Below are positions 1 to 11,277 of a stretch of DNA of 60,000 bases, in pieces; the first letter of the stretch is position 1; each line of letters starts with the position of its first letter. Location: the NCBI GenBank assembly GCA_014529385.2, contig CM043950.1, forward strand, positions 69,622,935-69,682,934, given 5' to 3'. This stretch comes from Adiantum capillus-veneris (lineage: Eukaryota > Streptophyta > Polypodiopsida > Polypodiales > Pteridaceae). The notes beneath the pieces are model-generated. The model ran no database searches. It was given only the letters and a program-made list of their open reading frames with translations, and was not told the DNA's origin. The position numbers were made by a program, and so were the translations under genes.

Positions 1-123
1 GACGATGATGGCATGGATGATTTCATTCATGACGGGTACGAAGAAACTGAAGTGTGTAATAACAAAAGTTTTCTTAGAGCAAAAGCACTTGAGCAAATCT
101 ACGAAGGTGCAGATTTATCATGA
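1..123 (+). pseudogene. 3' tail of an acidic ORF cut by the window edge
   Basis: Frame 1 is open from the first base for 40 codons to a TGA at 121-123. The peptide starts DDDGMDDFIHDGYEETE and is acidic. I do not recognise it alone. It lies about 150 bases before CACTA transposase sequence on the same strand, so it may be an earlier exon of that relic, but this is inference. The start is outside the window. Confidence 0.35.
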
Positions 124-265
124 TTAAGCATGAGTTTGCTTATTTTGAACCTCCAAAATTGTTAGGCTTGGAGTAATACATCTGTTTTGGCACTATTAAA
201 GTAAATGTCTTCTCTGCTGTCAATGTTTATTGTATTATTTTTGAATGTTTTAATACTTCATATAT

Positions 266-1040
266 ATGTGGTGTTTGCTCAAAAATTGCATTCTACTATC
301 TCAAAAGTTTTTACCCTCAAACAATGTCCTTCCTACATCAAGAGATGAAGTGAAAAAGATGTTGAGCAAGCTTGGACTTGATTACAACACACATGTCCCA
401 ATGATTATATTTTGTATAGAGACGAATGCAAAAATGAAAAGGCATGTGCAAAATGTAAAACATCTTGTTATAAAGATACAAGCGGACAAATCCATCGTAA
501 GGTGCATTGACATTTTTCGTTGGCACTCCATCTACAACATATATTTTGAACCCCAGATTTAGCAAGACTTTTGGAGTGGGGAGCAAAGAATGTAAGTACG
601 GATGGGATTATGAGAATTTCCTTGGATTGCCCTGCTTTCAAATATATCAATACAAAATGGTCTGAGTTTGAAGCAGAGCCATGATACATTAAGATGGGTG
701 TTGGCTTGGATGGCGTGAATCCATTCTCCATGCGCTCAAGTAAATGGTCTACTTGGCGAGTAGTTCTAGTTTAACTACAATCTGCCACCCTTTAATTGCT
801 TCAAAAAAGAGCATTTACTTTTGTCTCTCATAATTCTAGGAAAACATCAAGTTAAAAACATTGTGTCTACTTGGCACCTCTAATTGATGATCTCCAAGAG
901 TTTTGGAGAGGCATAAACCTGCTTGACATGTCAAAACAAAATAATAAAAGGAGATTCAGAGTTTGAGGAATTTTAGCATGGACTATACACGACTTTCTCG
1001 GTTACGAATTCTATGCCAAATTGGGATTCTGCAGATCTAC
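266..1040 (+). pseudogene. CACTA (En/Spm, TNP2-type) transposase relic
   Basis: Read across several frames, the stretch gives the pattern known from the N-terminal half of plant CACTA TNP2 transposases: NVLPTSRDEVKKMLSKLGLDY, then a zinc-ligand region with CKNEKACAKCKTS and YKDTSGQIHRKVH (about 400-515), then LDCPAFKYINTKW (620-665), MGVGLDGVNPFSMRSSKWS (about 690-750), and a HDF-like block near 985. Frameshifts and stops break it many times (for example 514-516 and 682-684), so it is dead. The DDE core is not seen; the match ends near 1040, where Copia sequence takes over. Known of the family: the protein cuts and pastes CACTA elements in the nucleus. Terminal CACTA repeats are not visible. 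Confidence 0.75.
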
Positions 1041-1139
1041 ATATGTGGTGCAGAAAGCTTTGGTTTGGCTGTTGTGTGCACAAATACTGTTTAGTAGGTG
1101 TATGTAAGCAGATTGTGGTTATAGATGGCAACCAACTAT

Positions 1140-2165
1140 TTCTAATAGGCTACTCGAAGACTATGTAAAGGGTTGGAACCATGTCATCCAACAATGATGG
1201 GCTTAACCAGATTGTCAGTGAGAAGCCGGGCAAGAACAACTTCCATGCTTGGAAGTTCAAAATGACCAATTTCCTTATGGGAAAGGTTATTGGGACTACA
1301 TTGATGGAGAGCATGAGATAGCACCACCACTACCAGAAGAAGGTGCAAGTGCTGTGCAAATTAAGACATTTAAAGATTGGAACTAGGGAGCTCAAAATGT
1401 CATGTATTGGCTTTTTGTCAGTGTACATGACACTATAATTGGGCATATGCAGGATGCTCAATCTCGTAAGGAGGCTTGGGACACTTTGATGTCATTTGAT
1501 GTGACCAACACAAAGGCAAGGAAGATGTAGTTAAAGACTAAGATGAATACTGTGCAGAAGAAAATCATGTCCATCAAGACTATTTGTTGAAGATAAATAA
1601 CATATGTGAGTCACTTGCATCGATTGGTGTTACAGTCGATGATGATGATAAAGTATAAGTCTGTCTACGAAGTTTGGGTCCTAAGTACAAACAATTTAAA
1701 AGTGGCATCTATCTTCGAGAGAACATTCCATCATTTACAAATTTGGTGTCCTTATTGATTGTGGAAGAGAAAAAACTTGAGGAAGACTCCTCTACGTAGG
1801 GTGGAAACAATTCTAAACAGGTCCTTTTCAACAATAGAGGAAGAGGAAGAGGATGTGGTACAATTCATGGTCAAGGACAAGGAAGAGGCAAACCACCAAG
1901 CACAACAATAGAACAACAATCAAGGTCAGCACACACGTGGTGGTCGAGGAAACTTTCGAGGGCAGGGGGGGTCCAAGAGGTTGTGGGAATGCGTAATGCA
2001 ATAATGCATGTCAACACAAAAATTTTGTATGTTGGGGATGTGGAAGACACGGTCACTTTGAATGTGACTGTCCAGACAGGAGGCAACAAAAGAATTATGC
2101 AACCACTAGCAAGAATACAGATCAGCTCGATAGGCTATTTGTGGTGCAGCATATGCTGAATATTA
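1140..2165 (+). pseudogene. Copia F gag (UBN2-type) with zinc knuckle
   Basis: From the ATG at 1181 the reading gives MSSNNDGLNQIVSEKPGKNN and FHAWKFKMTNFLMGKV, then with frame changes WDTLMSFDVTNTKARK (near 1470-1530) and an EENIP-like block near 1720. This is the gag order of plant Copia elements. A CCHC zinc knuckle, CWGCGRHGHFECDC, is complete at 2030-2071. Several stops (for example 1383-1385 and 1528-1530) show decay. The 5' LTR expected upstream of 1140 is absent; CACTA relic sequence lies there instead. Protease and integrase parts of the same element follow on the same strand. Confidence 0.75.
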
Positions 2166-2169
2166 TGTC

Positions 2170-2493
2170 TGCAAATGTGGCAAAATCTAGTGATAATGTC
2201 TGATATGTGGATTCTAGTGCATCAAATCACATGACCAGCCATGGTAAATGGTTTAAGGAAATGCGGACTTTACAAATCATGGTTATGTAGAAATTGGGGA
2301 TGATATTGCACATCCTATTATGCATACAAGAAATGTGCCATTGTCTATGACAGATGGTAAAGTGAAGTACATGGTTGATGTACTACATGTATCTAATATT
2401 ACAAAGAACTTGATTTCTATTGGGCAAATGGTTGGGCAGGGTTTATACATTAGGTTTAACTACGATGGTCTCTTTGTTGAAGAACATAAGAAG
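2170..2493 (+). pseudogene. Copia F protease and start of GAG-pre-integrase region
   Basis: The aspartic protease signature of Copia elements appears at 2209-2240 as YVDSSASNHMTS, where the usual D-S-G triad reads D-S-S. A frame change leads into 75 open codons (2320-2547) with MTDGKVKYMVDVLHVSNI and KNLISIGQMVGQGL, the typical block after the protease. The frame is cut after codons for EEHKK by solo LTR E1, and resumes at 4095 with DGRLVVQGKKVGR, so the two halves are one gene. The mutated catalytic triad and frame breaks mean it cannot be active. Confidence 0.75.
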
Positions 2494-4089
2494 TGTCATA
2501 ATAATCAATATCTAATTCTCCTAAATGATTTTCTCATGTTAAACTGATCATTTAATATGGGGAAGTTCCAGGGGAGAAAAAGCTAGAATATTGGTTAAGC
2601 TAGCAGACCGGCCACAGTAGGGATCAAAAGGGGGGTCCATCTTCAAAAGAACCATGTGAAACAATGGGCTAAAAAGACCCTAAGGTTCAGCCCATTAAGA
2701 CTTCCAAAATGCTAAGGTTCCAAAATTCAAAGGTTGTGTCCAAAGGTCAACCTTAAGGGAATTGGATGCTTTGTGCGTGTACAAAAAAGTCTTTGCAATC
2801 CCTACTTGGGAGGGGGCGAGCCTTGCATGTAGGGGATGAGAGAGATAAAGCCACACACACACACACACACACACACACATAAGCTCCCTTTACACAAAGG
2901 GAATGAGGGACACATGCCAACTCCCTAGGCCAGATGCCCACAAGGTGTACCCAATTCCTATTGGATGACCTTGGAGGTGGACCAATGAGAATTAGGCTAG
3001 AGTAAATCTAGTTTAATTAATTTAAAAACACTTAATAAAAGAACCAATGAGAATTAAGTCCTCTAGAAGACTATTGGACAGTCTCCCAAGGGGTCCAATG
3101 AGCATTCAGCAGCCCAATGGCTTGCCAGATTCCTATTGGCCAGGAGGCAAAGGGGTCCAATGAGAGTTTAGTTGAATTATTAAATTACCTAAAGCTCTCA
3201 CAAAAGGGGAAAGGGGACACATGTCAGAAGGCTATCACTTATGCTGCTTAATAGTCATTGGCTAGCCTTGGGGAGGTCCAATGGGAGGATAGCAAGAGCA
3301 ATTAGCAAGAGGGCTCGCCCAAGAGAGAGAGGGGGCTGATTTTTGCAAGGCATTAGCACACACACACACACACACACACACACTCTCACACAGTCTATGT
3401 GAGAAGCAAGAAAAAGACTATCTCTTCCCAAGATTTAATGGAGAGCTCATCACCTACTCCAAGCTTGTGAGATAGAAGCCTACATCGACACACTCTTGGC
3501 ATGTGGATCCAAATCCAACCAAGAGCCAAGATTCAATGCATGCTCATCTCCTCTACCATGCTTATTACTAAGCTAAGCTATGCTAATATGAGTGATTATG
3601 TGAGGAGATGTACATCTTTCTCGTAAGATACTCCTTCTTCCTCTCAATCTACTCTCATACCCTGCTAGCTCTCACCATCTTCGAAGGTGTGTGAGGTCTT
3701 GAGTCTGAGACCGGGGATAATTGATGTTGTGTTTGCTAAGTGTTTTGCTTAGTGCATGAAGCTTTCATCTTCATTGCACTAGCTAGTCTTGAAGGAACAC
3801 AAAGAATTGTATTGTACAATGTCTCTCTTGATGGGAGAAACCATAATACAAAGCCTTTTGGAGGGGGGACCGGATCCATGCAAATCCGGTCCTCAACTAT
3901 TTTCAATAGCTTAATTTCTCTCTCTTTTGAAAGTATTGTTCATGCTATCTAACTAGGTGTTATGCTTTTTGTTGCTCTCTCCACCCACGCACTCTTGTAG
4001 TTCTCATTAGGAATCTATTCTAATGAAATGCCCATTATGTTCATGCTAATTTCCGCTACACACAAGTTTTTAGGCCTTCAAATGTTACA
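2494..4089 (+). mobile_element. Solo LTR E1, 1596 bp, in Copia F
   Basis: The insertion begins TGTCATAATAATC and ends AATGTTACA, and is flanked by the 5-bp duplication AGAAG (2489-2493 and 4090-4094). Removing it and one duplication rejoins the Copia reading frame. A near-identical copy lies inverted at 45859-47440 with its own target duplication, which confirms both ends. I see no internal LTR pair and no gag or pol, so a solo LTR fits best. It carries two AC tracts (about 2852-2879 and 3358-3383). A 70-codon frame at 3740-3952 is kept in E2 but broken in E3, so it is probably not coding. Confidence 0.9.
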
Positions 4090-4094
4090 AGAAG

Positions 4095-5345
4095 GATGGA
4101 AGACTGGTTGTGCAAGGAAAGAAAGTGGGCAGAATGTTTATTTTGGATGTAAATGTGCTGGAAGTGAATGCTTCCATGTTTGCACAAGGTGAAGGTGTTG
4201 TTCCAGATATAGAGATTTGGCACAAACCTATTGGTCATGTAAATTTGCAGAGGGTGAAAATGATGCAGACTAAAGAGATGGTTACAGGTTTACCTACGTT
4301 TGAGTTGCTGAAATGCAAAAAATATGTGAAACTTGTCAATTTGGAAAGCATGCAAAATCATCCTTTCCTCATGATAAGCATGTAAGCAGGACTACATTGG
4401 ATTTAGTGCATTTAGATGTATGGGCCCATCAAAGATTGCATCCATGGGTGGATGTAGATACTATTTGAGCTTTATTGATGACGATACGAGAAAGGTATGG
4501 GTCTAATTCATGAAGTAGCAAAGTGAGGTGTTTATGCATTTTTAGGATTTCAAAGTTAAGGTTGAAATTAGATTGGGAAACATATAAAGTGTCTGAGGTC
4601 AGATGGAGGGGGAGAATACTTCTCCAATGAATTCAATGATTTCTTGAAAAAACATAGAATTCAAAGGCGATTTTCATGCATGTATACTCCACAGCAAAAT
4701 GGTGTTGATGAGCTGAAGAACAGGAACATTCCAGAAGTCGCTAGAGCATTGATGAATGAGAAGAACATGCCTCATTGTTATTGGGCTAAGACTGTTGCTA
4801 CAGGTGTTCAAATTATGAACTAGACCCCTACTGCTGCAATAATACATGATATGACACCTGAAGAAAAGTTCAGTGGCGAAAAATCAGATGTATCAAATTT
4901 TAAAGTGCTCGGATGTATTGCTTATTTGCATGTGCCGGATGAGCTAAGAAGTAAGCTTGATCCAAATGTAGAAAAATACGTGTTTGTTGGCTATTCCATT
5001 GAGAAAAAGGGTACAAGTGTTAGAATCCTGTCACGGGTAAAGTGAGGGTAAGCAAGGATGTTGTTTTTAATGAAATGGCAAGTTGGTATGCTGATGTAAA
5101 AGATGATTTGGGGGATGATGTAAGAGAGAATGTGGATGCAAAAAATATATGTGTGTAGTCACATGTTTTGAGTGGGCCGTAAGGGTCCTCTACTGTAAAT
5201 CATGGTGAGAATCCATGGAGTGGAAGATTACGTGAAAGAGTGAGTCATGTGAACTCTTCAAATGTATCAAGGAAAGAAAGTAAAAAGTTGATGATGCCCC
5301 TAAGTTGCCAAATTTGAGTTTTGGTTATGATGATGGCGATAGTAG
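4095..5345 (+). pseudogene. Copia F integrase
   Basis: The frame resumes after E1 with GAG-pre-integrase sequence (WHKPIGHVNLQRVKMMQTKE, 4219 onward) and its CX2C-type end near 4310-4340. The integrase core follows: LVHLDVWGP (about 4405), YYLSFIDDDTRKVWV (4460-4500), EGEYFSNEFNDFL (about 4605-4645), YTPQQNGV (4684-4707) and the late block KVLGCIAYLHVPDE (4902-4943). Stops and frameshifts are frequent. After 5040 the linker before reverse transcriptase reads SGRLRERVSHVNSSNVSRK. The element is interrupted near 5345; matching RT sequence reappears at 36588 on the same strand, probably the rest of the same copy. Confidence 0.75.
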
Positions 5346-5395
5346 TGTGTACGCTTTTCCATACATGTTGAAGCTGGGAACTTGCATGTGCAATG

Positions 5396-5593
5396 TGTGC
5401 GAGCCTCAAAAGGCTGCAAACACACAAATAGAAGATCCTAGCAAGCTCAAAGGGGCAGGGGTGTGTCACTCACCGTTCAATGCTTCCATCGTGAAGGATC
5501 CTGTGCTGCGAAGAAGAAGGAGCTGCTGTCGATGTCACGCTCAACCGTCGATGCCATCGTTGATGCTCGATCACATACTCTCTCTCTCTCTCT

Positions 5594-5672
<79 letters not shown>

Positions 5673-5966
5673 CTGTGAGACACGAAGGAGAAGGAGACAT
5701 AGATGGAGCAAGAGCACTTCTTAGCTTACACCTCAAAGAATGAGGATTTTTAGGTCAAATAGACCTTTTATAAGAGTTTGGCCCATTCACACATTGGCAT
5801 CCATAGTGGCCGGTCATTGTAAAACTATTGTAAAAATAAGATAAGTGGTGCGCCTCTCATTGGCGATCACCTACACACCTATTGGACCGACAAGCTCGGT
5901 CCATGACTCAATCAAATAAATAAGATGTATCCGTCAAAGGTGATAGGGTGTCCGTGAGGGCTAACA
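5396..5966 (-). mobile_element. LTR-like module A, copy 1
   Basis: On the minus strand this begins TGTTAGCCCTCACGG and ends GGCTCGCACA. Related copies occur at 16348-16884 (nearly full), 25511-26016 (3' part lost) and 36066-36224 (first 159 bases only). All four share the same TGTTA start, which marks a real LTR end. Just upstream on the minus strand is AAGAAGGGGGGCA, a polypurine tract as expected before a 3' LTR. The module contains a compound TC/AC microsatellite at 5577-5671. It belongs to the minus-strand Gypsy complex. Confidence 0.65.
5577..5671. repeat. Compound (TC)n-(AC)n microsatellite in module A
   Basis: About 16 bases of TC are followed, after AA, by about 75 bases of uninterrupted AC. 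The same compound tract sits at the same place in the module copies at 16538-16592 and 25619-25722, with different repeat numbers, so it is inherited with the LTR and expands independently. Long Thr-His or Ser-Leu frames here are products of the repeat, not genes. Confidence 0.95.
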
Positions 5967-8005
5967 TGCCCCCCTTCTTTATATAGATTCCTTCCTTAGA
6001 AGCTATTGAGATGAAGCCCGTTTATCGAGGTGGAAGAACATCCGAGATTGAATGTCCTTAGCCTTCTTTAATCACTGCAAAATCAACCAAAATTGGCACA
6101 GTAACTGCATTCTCATATACAAAAAAAGCATATGCAATTGTAGGCAGACAAATTGATTGGTAACAAAATATTACACAATTTGTCAGCAATAAACATTAAA
6201 TTGTAACATAATCAAACACATAAATTGTTGTAAAGTTCAAAAACTAAACAAGTCTAGGGTCACTAATTTAACGGTCAAAAGGCACTAGAGGTCAACTATT
6301 AATACCATGGACAAGCTTCTCAATTTTCTCTGGTCAATTAAGCTGTTTAATCATGAGAGCCAAGTATTTCATGTTCGAGGACTGACTAGAGGCTATACCT
6401 AGAAGACCTTGTAGCTAAGCTATGATAAAATAAATTGCTCATGAAATCATCGCCTAACTTATTTCTTTTTCTTTGACCTCCCAGAGTTTTTCACATTGAT
6501 TCTTTTTTATGTGTCTGCTTATTTTGTATGTCTTGGGTTTTTTGCTTTTCGAGGAAAAGCTCCCACACTGGGAACCTCTAGGGCTCTAGTACCATAGGCG
6601 ATACATGTGAGTGAAGTACCAAATCAAATTGGGATTTCTCTTCCAGCTTAAGATTTTACAATGTGGAAGTTTTGATTTTTTTTTTGGTTTATTTTCAACA
6701 TTTTAATTTTGTAACTTTGGGTGGTCATATAACACTGTTACCCTTCCTAGGCTCATCACACTAGTAAATTACCTTTATAATACTTGAGCTAAAGGTCAAT
6801 AGGGACTAAGCCCACTAGAAAGCCCTAGTACATTGCACACAATTCTACCTAAATTGGATTGAAAACCTAAAGTAACCATTGATTATTAGGAAGGCATTCC
6901 CCATGGGTATCAGGAGAAGATATCTAACTCCTAACTTGGTCAAGCTAGCTTGGACTGCTTGATTCTGAAACCTAGACAAGGGATTATGACAAAAAATTAT
7001 ATAGAATCTAACGTTTAATCTAAGAAAATGTGCAAAATATTGTGCTACCAATCACGTTTAAAGCAAACAAACATGGATGCGAAAACAAAGACAAGGGGCA
7101 ATGCTAATGGTCAAGAAACACCTCTTTGTGTTGATGATCGCGCTTGATTTGAAGAGTGAACGAGAGAAAGATTCCATGAAGTTCCAAATCCTAACAACAG
7201 GAACATGTTCCTGTACACACTAGAAAACACAAGGAATACCTCTAGGAGACACATCAGTGGGGAGAGGCACCAACCTCTATTGAACACAATCAAACAACAT
7301 AAGGAACCCTAACCTAATTATTTGCACTGAGTCAAGCAAACAAGATATGTAGAGATGAGGAGGTAAGCCTAAGGCTAAACCTCTGTCCTCATCATGGTCA
7401 AGAAAAATAGTCATCATCCGTGAGACCATACGTGACATCCGTGTAATCATGTAAATCCTCTTCATCATTAGAGGCACCAATGTTTACTAAAAAGGTCACT
7501 AGACATCTATAGTCATCTTGGTCAAAAGGGTAGGCTTGTGCAAATGGGAGAGATGCTCTCTATTAAGTATGGATTAGTCGTGGTCAAGAGACGTATCAAC
7601 CATTCTAACTCCTCAAAATTCCTATCACATGCTAGTGTACCTACCAAATCCCATTCAGAGGCAAGCACCGGAAATACTATGTGAAACACTTATGAAAAGT
7701 AAAGAGGGTATCTCTCACCCAAGGTAGGAGTGGATGACTCTAGTGTAATAATCATATTTGTACACACAAATAGATGATTCTTAGAGAGCAAATATTATAA
7801 GGGTCGTATTGAAAGGTCGTGTCCTTGTACATAATGTGTTTTTATGATTTTGTGTCATATATAGCACTTATAGGTTTCGAGATTTTTGTTTGGTGGCTCT
7901 TGCTCTTTTAGGTTTTTATTTTTGTGTTTGTGAGTATAAGACTTTAGATATACATTCCCTAAGATTGGGAGATTGGGAGGTCAGGGAGGAAGGTTAAGAG
8001 GGGAG
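5967..8005 (-). repeat. Non-coding block between modules A and B, copy 1
   Basis: No coding sequence is visible. The block matches 16885-17865 plus 23545-24207 over most of its length; shared runs include AAGCGCCCACACTGGGAACC-like and ACTGCTTGATT segments. Near 7270-7850 the two copies diverge. The last part (about 7850-8005) together with 15096-15127 forms module B, which begins on the minus strand with TGTTTGCTGACA next to a polypurine tract. It could be one long LTR joined to module A, or 3' untranslated sequence between two LTRs; both readings remain open. Confidence 0.55.
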
Positions 8006-9570
8006 TGTAAGGTCTCCGACCCCGAGCTAAAAGAGCACCATTGTACCATGAAAAGATCATAATGGAAAAAGTTACTATTTTTAGCAATTTTCCAAATTCT
8101 GTCAGTGCCATGATGTTTAGAATGTTTTAAAGATTCGAAATGTGAATTAAAATAATTTTTGTAAAAAAATCCCAAAAATAGTAAGTTTTTGGTCACCCGA
8201 CCCGTTCAGTTTTGACCGTCTCGAAAAATTGCACCCGTATCCGAATTTGAAAAAAATGCATTTTCGGACCCCGAGGGCTGCTAAATATGGCAGGTACTCG
8301 GACAAATACACCTTAGTTAGAGCTTAGTATAGCAATTTACGGCATCAAATTCCGACTCGTATGGCCCGTTTTAGCCTAAAACCAAATTTTCCTAAAGTTG
8401 TGCGAGGAGGCACCGGGCTCGGGTATTGTGCGGGAACTTGACTCCAGGGCATTGCAGACCCAATCTGGAAGCTAGGGGGCGCCCTCTCTCACAAGTACAT
8501 CTCATGGGGGCTTATCCATGCAAGGGAGAGAGAGAGTGAGTGAGTTCTGGAGCAGGTTGGACACTTGTTAAGTGTATAACTGAAGCTGCCTTGCATGAAA
8601 TGAGTGCTCTCCAGATGCATATAGCAACACACTTCGAATTTCAGCTTGGAGGAGCCTATTTAAAGGTGTGCTCACACACACACACACACACATACATGCT
8701 CACACACACACCCAGTACACACACACACACACACCTTGGGAAGGTGCTGCCGGCACACACACAATTTTTGAAGGAGAAGCAAGGAGGGAGGTGCTGCCAA
8801 AATTCTCATCTTGAGAACCCGTTGGATCAGAAAATTAAGAGGATTCTCAGCCCCTAATCACGGTAATCATGGTTTAATTCCTGCTCTTCTTAATTCTCTT
8901 CATTATTCCCCAAATTCCTCGTCTACTATGATTAATCCTAGCTATAATTCCCAATAGCTGCTCTCTAAGTTTACATATCTATACTCCATTACATAATCAT
9001 CATTCAATTAGCTAATTTATGCAGCCATTCATCACTCTTAATCAATGATTAATACATGGTTAGAAGAGATTTCTCTCTCTAGGTAGCATAGTAATTAATT
9101 GTCAACCGGTAATAATGTAGATTTGATGAAATTCATTCTTTTACTACTCAATAGTGTTGTAATTCAGTTAGATTCATTTTTTCTCACACAGTAAGATGTG
9201 ATAAAGGCAAAATTAATCCATCATTAAGCCACTAAGACGAGGATTTTCTCTCACCTATGCATGCGGTAATTCTGCATTTTTCTAATTGCACTAGGAAAGT
9301 GATTGAACTTGCTTAATTCATCTCTCTTGTAATTTAATTAATAAAATTCTGAATTTCTTAATCATCTAAGCCAAGTGATTAACTTTAGAGCCGGTTCCCA
9401 TAGGACAAGTAAAGTATTACCCATAAAATTACTAGGTCTTGAAGGAAAAATCTAACCCTCTTGCATAAGGAGGATTGCTCAATGATTCTAATCTTCCATT
9501 TGGATTGCTATGATGCTCTCGGACCTTAGCTCTTTTCTTCAAGTTTATCATTTAAAGTAGTGAGTATAAA

Positions 9571-9741
9571 ATGGCCCCGGTTAAGAGAACTCGCTTGGGT
9601 GGTGCCCACGATCGCGAGGCGGGAACGAGCAATGTGAATAGAAAAGGAAAAGCTCCCATGGACGAACAAGCACCGGCCATCTCACGGGCCATTGATGAAG
9701 AAATGGAAGAGATAGGTCACAATTTTATTCAAGTTGTTTAA
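9571..9741 (+). CDS. Short ORF in the 5' LTR, candidate first gag exon
   Basis: The ATG opens a 56-residue frame, MAPVKRTRLGGAHDREAGTS and onward, basic at first and acidic near EEMEE. The 3' LTR carries the same frame at 13910-14080. After codon 47 the 3' LTR reads GAG|GTAGGT, a good plant splice donor; the 5' LTR has ATAGGT instead. The internal gag frame opens at 11278 directly after an AG and in phase 0 with this exon. Inference: the N-terminus of Gag is encoded in the LTR and joined by splicing of about 1.57 kb, and this copy has lost its donor. Without splicing it would be a 56-aa leader peptide of unknown role. Confidence 0.45.
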   Translation: MAPVKRTRLGGAHDREAGTSNVNRKGKAPMDEQAPAISRAIDEEMEEIGHNFIQVV

Positions 9742-9997
9742 TTTAACATTGCATACGATTAGCTAGGAATGAATATACCCCTAAACATGTTGGAGAAATC
9801 CGACGGAAACCTTGGCATTTGAATTCAATTGAGTTTAAGTAGGAAAGAATGGTTGATGGACATACTGTTTGCAATAGGAAAGACTGTCTGCTAGGGAAAA
9901 TTTAGCTCGGCTTGTTCATTCTATTTCCAATGTTGAACTAGTCATGAACCCCCTCTTGATCACAGGGGACAGAGTTCCTGGTTAAGGGCTCTTGAAT

Positions 9998-10080
9998 CCA
10001 CGTCTATTGGTTAAGCGGTGGATACCCACGTCTGTTGGTTAAGTGGTGGGGACCCACGTCTGCTGGTTAAGCGGTGGGAA
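9998..10080 (+). repeat. 28-bp minisatellite, three units, in 5' LTR of C
   Basis: Three head-to-tail units share CCACGTCTNNTGGTTAAGNGG. The 3' LTR has only two units at 14338-14391. The unit difference explains part of the 61-bp length gap between the LTRs; most of the rest lies in the AC tracts near 8670. Confidence 0.85.
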
Positions 10081-10785
10081 TGTCGATGTCGTGCTTTCTA
10101 TGCGGTGGACATACCTAGTTGTATGGGCAGCTAGGCGACAATGGGAGGAGTAAACTCTCGCTGGAGGGGGGATGTTGTACCTCCAGAACATTGGAATTTT
10201 AACGAATAAGTTTGAGTAGAATTTTTACCAGAACTCTGTCTTGGTGCCACTTTGCAATATTGATTGAAGGGCTGTCTTAACGAACATTGTGATTCGGAAT
10301 CTAATCAAGGAATGTTTATGTTGAACAATTATTGTGGTAGTAATTAGTACACACAAGGAAGTGTGAGTGTGGGGGTGGAAAGTGGGGGCTTGGCTCAGGT
10401 TGCCAATGCCTATGAGAAAGGTGGTCCCGATTAGTCGGGTACTCTCTGTCCCCATAGTTCTAAATCGATACTAGTAATAATCATTGCCCCTAGAGCGGCG
10501 AAGTCTCAAGTGTACGTGCCTCTAAAACATGGGAAAAAAGGCACTCGAGGTTTCTCTCCTCTTGGAAGGTGGGTTTTAGGATCGCTAGATAGATTAAGTA
10601 CGCTTCCCCTACGAGGTGGAGCTAGATCTCCTTGCTAGTAGGCTCGAACTCGACTCACTTTGTGATGAGAGATCGTCCACTAGCTGAACCCTGAACCACT
10701 TTGTTTGCTTCCACTATAGATCTAGTGGCCACCAGGTTCACCATCAGATCCGCCGTTTGATACGACGGGGTGGGGACCTCATACC

Positions 10786-10797
10786 TGGTATCAGAGC
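10786..10797 (+). other. Primer binding site of element C
   Basis: TGGTATCAGAGC starts two bases after the 5' LTR end. It is the usual plant retrotransposon site complementary to the 3' end of initiator methionine tRNA and would prime minus-strand DNA synthesis. Confidence 0.9.
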
Positions 10798-11277
10798 TAT
10801 AGGTTTACGAACTGCAAAATGATGCTGTTTGAATTTTTTTAAAAAATAAGGGATAGTAGGATAGCTCATACTCAAAGCTTGAGCATGATGTTTTGAGAAT
10901 AATGACATTGGATTTGTCTAGTGGATTGTCTCCTAAGTGATGTTAAAGAGTTTTACTCGTTGAGCTTGTTGGGATTCAGTGGGATCCACATGATGTTTTT
11001 TGAGAAGCCGTTGGTGCGACTAGTGTTGCGGGCAGGTAGCCTGTTGATGCACATAAAGTTATAAGTATGGATCAAAGCTCTCGAGTAAAGTTTTACCATT
11101 ATTTATTGGACAATTTTGGATGTATTCAATGGAATTTAAACTAATGGTGGAATGGTAAAACTGTACAAATTAAGTAGGCTGGTTAAACCTAAAAAGTTAA
11201 ATTTCTTCTTGAGTATGGAAAAGCCTAGGTTCATTTGAGAAGAGTGCTATAGTAATGAGTTTTATACCATTGGATAG
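10798..11277 (+). other. Leader of element C between primer site and gag
   Basis: No open frame of note is present. If gag is spliced, this is the 3' part of the intron, ending ATTGGATAG at 11277 with AT-rich sequence and a TAATGAG-like branch-site candidate about 25 bases upstream. The pyrimidine tract is weak. Otherwise it is an untranslated leader. Confidence 0.4.

Larger units (their letters stand above)
8006..10783 (+). repeat. 5' LTR of element C
   Basis: It starts TGTAAGG and ends CCTCATA, where the 3' copy keeps the canonical ACA end; the 5' copy has a C-to-T change there. It holds AC tracts at about 8670-8741, a 56-codon open frame at 9571-9741 and a 28-bp minisatellite at 9998-10080. 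The stretch from about 9190 to 9700 matches the 3' LTR without visible differences, while flanking parts differ at scattered sites. The length is unusually large for a plant LTR. Confidence 0.92.

Noticed and set aside
3740-3952. 70-codon frame in solo LTR E1, also in E2
   Set aside because: The frame is not kept in E3 and resembles no protein; E1 and E2 are simply too similar to test it.
5305-5724. 139-codon frame with a Thr-His tail
   Set aside because: It crosses the boundary between Copia linker, module A and an AC tract; no single ancestry and no domain.
10786-10797. Possible tRNA gene around the tRNA-like motifs (also 36231, 39221 and 48609)
   Set aside because: They are primer binding sites of 11 to 17 bases next to LTR ends, without cloverleaf sequence.
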